Shown: positions 62,814 to 64,000 of the stretch, in pieces
Layout of the letters: each line of letters opens with the position of its first letter
How positions within the stretch are numbered: the stretch's first letter is position 1
NCBI GenBank assembly: GCA_905250115.1
Contig: CAJNOI010000154.1
Span: 152,204-216,203 of the forward strand
Length of the DNA: 64,000 bases
Reading direction: 5' to 3'
From: Adineta steineri
Lineage: Eukaryota; Rotifera; Eurotatoria; Adinetida; Adinetidae
Made by a program: the position numbers and the translations under genes
The notes under the pieces: generated by a model
What the model was told of the DNA's origin: nothing
Seen by the model: the letters and a program-made list of their open reading frames with translations, nothing else
Database searches by the model: none

Positions 62814-63182
62814 CTACGATATCTTTGTAGTATTACTAAATGAAAACGTACAAGTCGTATCTGAAATAAACTTACGATATTCTTGAGCATTTAATATTGA
62901 TATTGACGATTGATTAAGAAATAGAAAAATAGAATTTGAATAAGATTCAATAAAAACTGTACTAATATTTGAACGAAATAATTGACAAGTTTGATTCGTA
63001 GAAAAGTAATTTAAAGCTGATATTAAATCATTTACTTTTATCATTTCACATATACATTGATTTTCTGTCACATTGAATAAGCTCTTATACATATCACCAA
63101 CTATTATATAACTCTGTACTTTACCAGTTAGAATAGAATTACATACAAAAAATAACGATAAAATAAATATTAGCCAGAACAT
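62814..63182 (-). CDS. Small secreted protein or first exon of the FG-GAP gene
   Basis: 122 residues with a signal peptide (FWLIFILSLFFVCNSILTG), then a Cys-containing domain: VGDMYKSLFNVTENQCICEM, ALNYFSTNQTCQLFRSN, SSISILN. The Cys pattern recalls the PAN/apple-like N-terminal module seen before NHL and FG-GAP regions in bdelloid proteins. It reads to a stop at 62814, but two donor-like sites shortly before (GTACGT and GTAATA) are phase 1 and would join the FG-GAP exon at 61711 as CNLFYNQTTYSVG. I favour the joined model, but the intron would be about 1.1 kb and hold the microsatellite. Confidence 0.65.
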   Translation of the reverse strand: MFWLIFILSLFFVCNSILTGKVQSYIIVGDMYKSLFNVTENQCICEMIKVNDLISALNYFSTNQTCQLFRSNISTVFIESYSNSIFLFLNQSSISILNAQEYRKFISDTTCTFSFSNTTKIS

Positions 63183-64000
63183 GTTGTACTTCTTTATAGT
63201 TTTTAAAATATTTTATGAATGTTTAACTAACTTTCATTACTATTTTTTTTTCTTTTATTTTCTACAATACTCTTTCTCTGTAATTTAATAATTATTAATT
63301 GCAGGAAAAAAAAGCGTCATACATTGTGCCACAGGTTGTTTTTCAAAAAAAGTACATCTTTGACTACACTATGTTATTGTTGTTGCTTCAACTATTTAGA
63401 GGATTGAATGCGTTACCATTGAGATAAGAAAAAAGAAAAAAGGTATGAATAATGTTTTTCTTAAAATTATTCTGTTTTTAATTAAATTGTCTTCTTAAAG
63501 CAGAAATCAAATATCACATTAGAAAGAAAAAAATGGTAATGTTAACGCATGACTTCATCTACATGCTCAGGAAACAAATTTGTCCGTAGAGAAAAAATTG
63601 CTTCTGCTTATTTCATATATATTTAATGCAGGCATCGACAACAATAGAGATAAATATATAAATTCTATTGTTTTTCATTGTTTTTCTCGATCACATTGAA
63701 TAATATCTTCTTCATTTCTTTTATATGACAATTCAATGTACAAAATTTCGCTCTGAATCAATATTCTATCAAATGTTATTGTTTTTCTTACGATGTTTTC
63801 CAAGTAAAAAACTACTGTAATTAAATTTTATTCAATCGTATAAAGATTAACTTTTGGCTGAAAGCATATAACACCGTTTCTTATGAAGATAGATAATTTT
63901 TCGATTATTGATGAGTTTTCTTGGTTATAACCCAATGAATTCATTCCAAAAAAAACTATATACACTGATTAGTATTTTAACTGGAGAAGTTTCAGCTAAA
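63183..64000. other. Intergenic to window end
   Basis: AT-rich; nothing supported on either strand. Confidence 0.5.

Overview
The window reads as nuclear DNA of an invertebrate animal, most probably a bdelloid rotifer; the genus cannot be fixed by eye. It is AT-rich and gene-dense, with short GT-AG introns, typically 36-90 nt. It carries gene families that are expanded in bdelloids: NAD:arginine ADP-ribosyltransferase (ART) proteins fused to TPRs, NHL-repeat membrane proteins, EGF/LDLa/NHL-type orphan 7TM receptors, FG-GAP repeat proteins and divergent F-box proteins. About forty short palindromes are built from TGTGGG-like units, the hexamer reported for bdelloid telomeres. I saw no virus-like element and no reverse transcriptase.

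Layout, left to right. 0-6.2 kb: an ART exon cut by the window edge, followed on the same strand by a TIR-NACHT-HEAT (NLR-like) gene with 22 near-identical 105-bp HEAT repeats. Splice phases allow the two to be one gene. 8.1-10.1 kb: a small Cys-rich surface protein, a 209-bp duplication starting at its TATA box, a large nested palindrome and an orphan terminal exon. 12.5-13.7 kb: an EGF-7TM receptor. 15.5 kb: tRNA-Asn. 16.1-17.5 kb: CIR1 and a Hikeshi-like gene in tandem, 82 nt apart. 19-21.1 kb: ART-TPR. 22.2-23.3 kb: a probable foldback or MITE-like element. 24.6-26.4 kb: a vWA-RING protein. 27-32.3 kb: a large LDLa/EGF 7TM receptor. 33.5-37 kb: a Cys/His/Arg-rich small protein between two 267-bp direct repeats, an F-box gene and an F-box/LRR pseudogene. 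38.6-39.9 kb: a PPxY-bearing protein. 40.3-41.6 kb: a decayed alkylsulfatase gene. 41.9-42.4 kb: four small exons of an unidentified gene. 43.3-46.4 kb: a membrane NHL protein. 47.7-51.6 kb: an NHL/PPC-like/7TM receptor interrupted by a 100-N gap. 51.9-52.3 kb: an orphan terminal exon of an ionotropic glutamate receptor. 53.3-54.3 kb: another 7TM receptor. 56.4-58.2 kb: an M61-type peptidase homologue lacking the catalytic Glu. 58.4-59.4 kb: a type II membrane glycosyltransferase. 60.7-63.2 kb: an FG-GAP repeat protein that may start with a signal-peptide exon beyond a microsatellite.

Two themes stand out. The first is a set of sensor-like genes: two ART genes, a TIR-NACHT-HEAT protein and four orphan 7TM receptors with differing ectodomains. 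Several are built of homogeneous tandem repeats or phase-matched duplicated exons, which suits rapid diversification. The second is the palindrome family, which occurs in nearly every intergenic interval and in many introns but in no exon I can support. One copy appears to abut the assembly gap.
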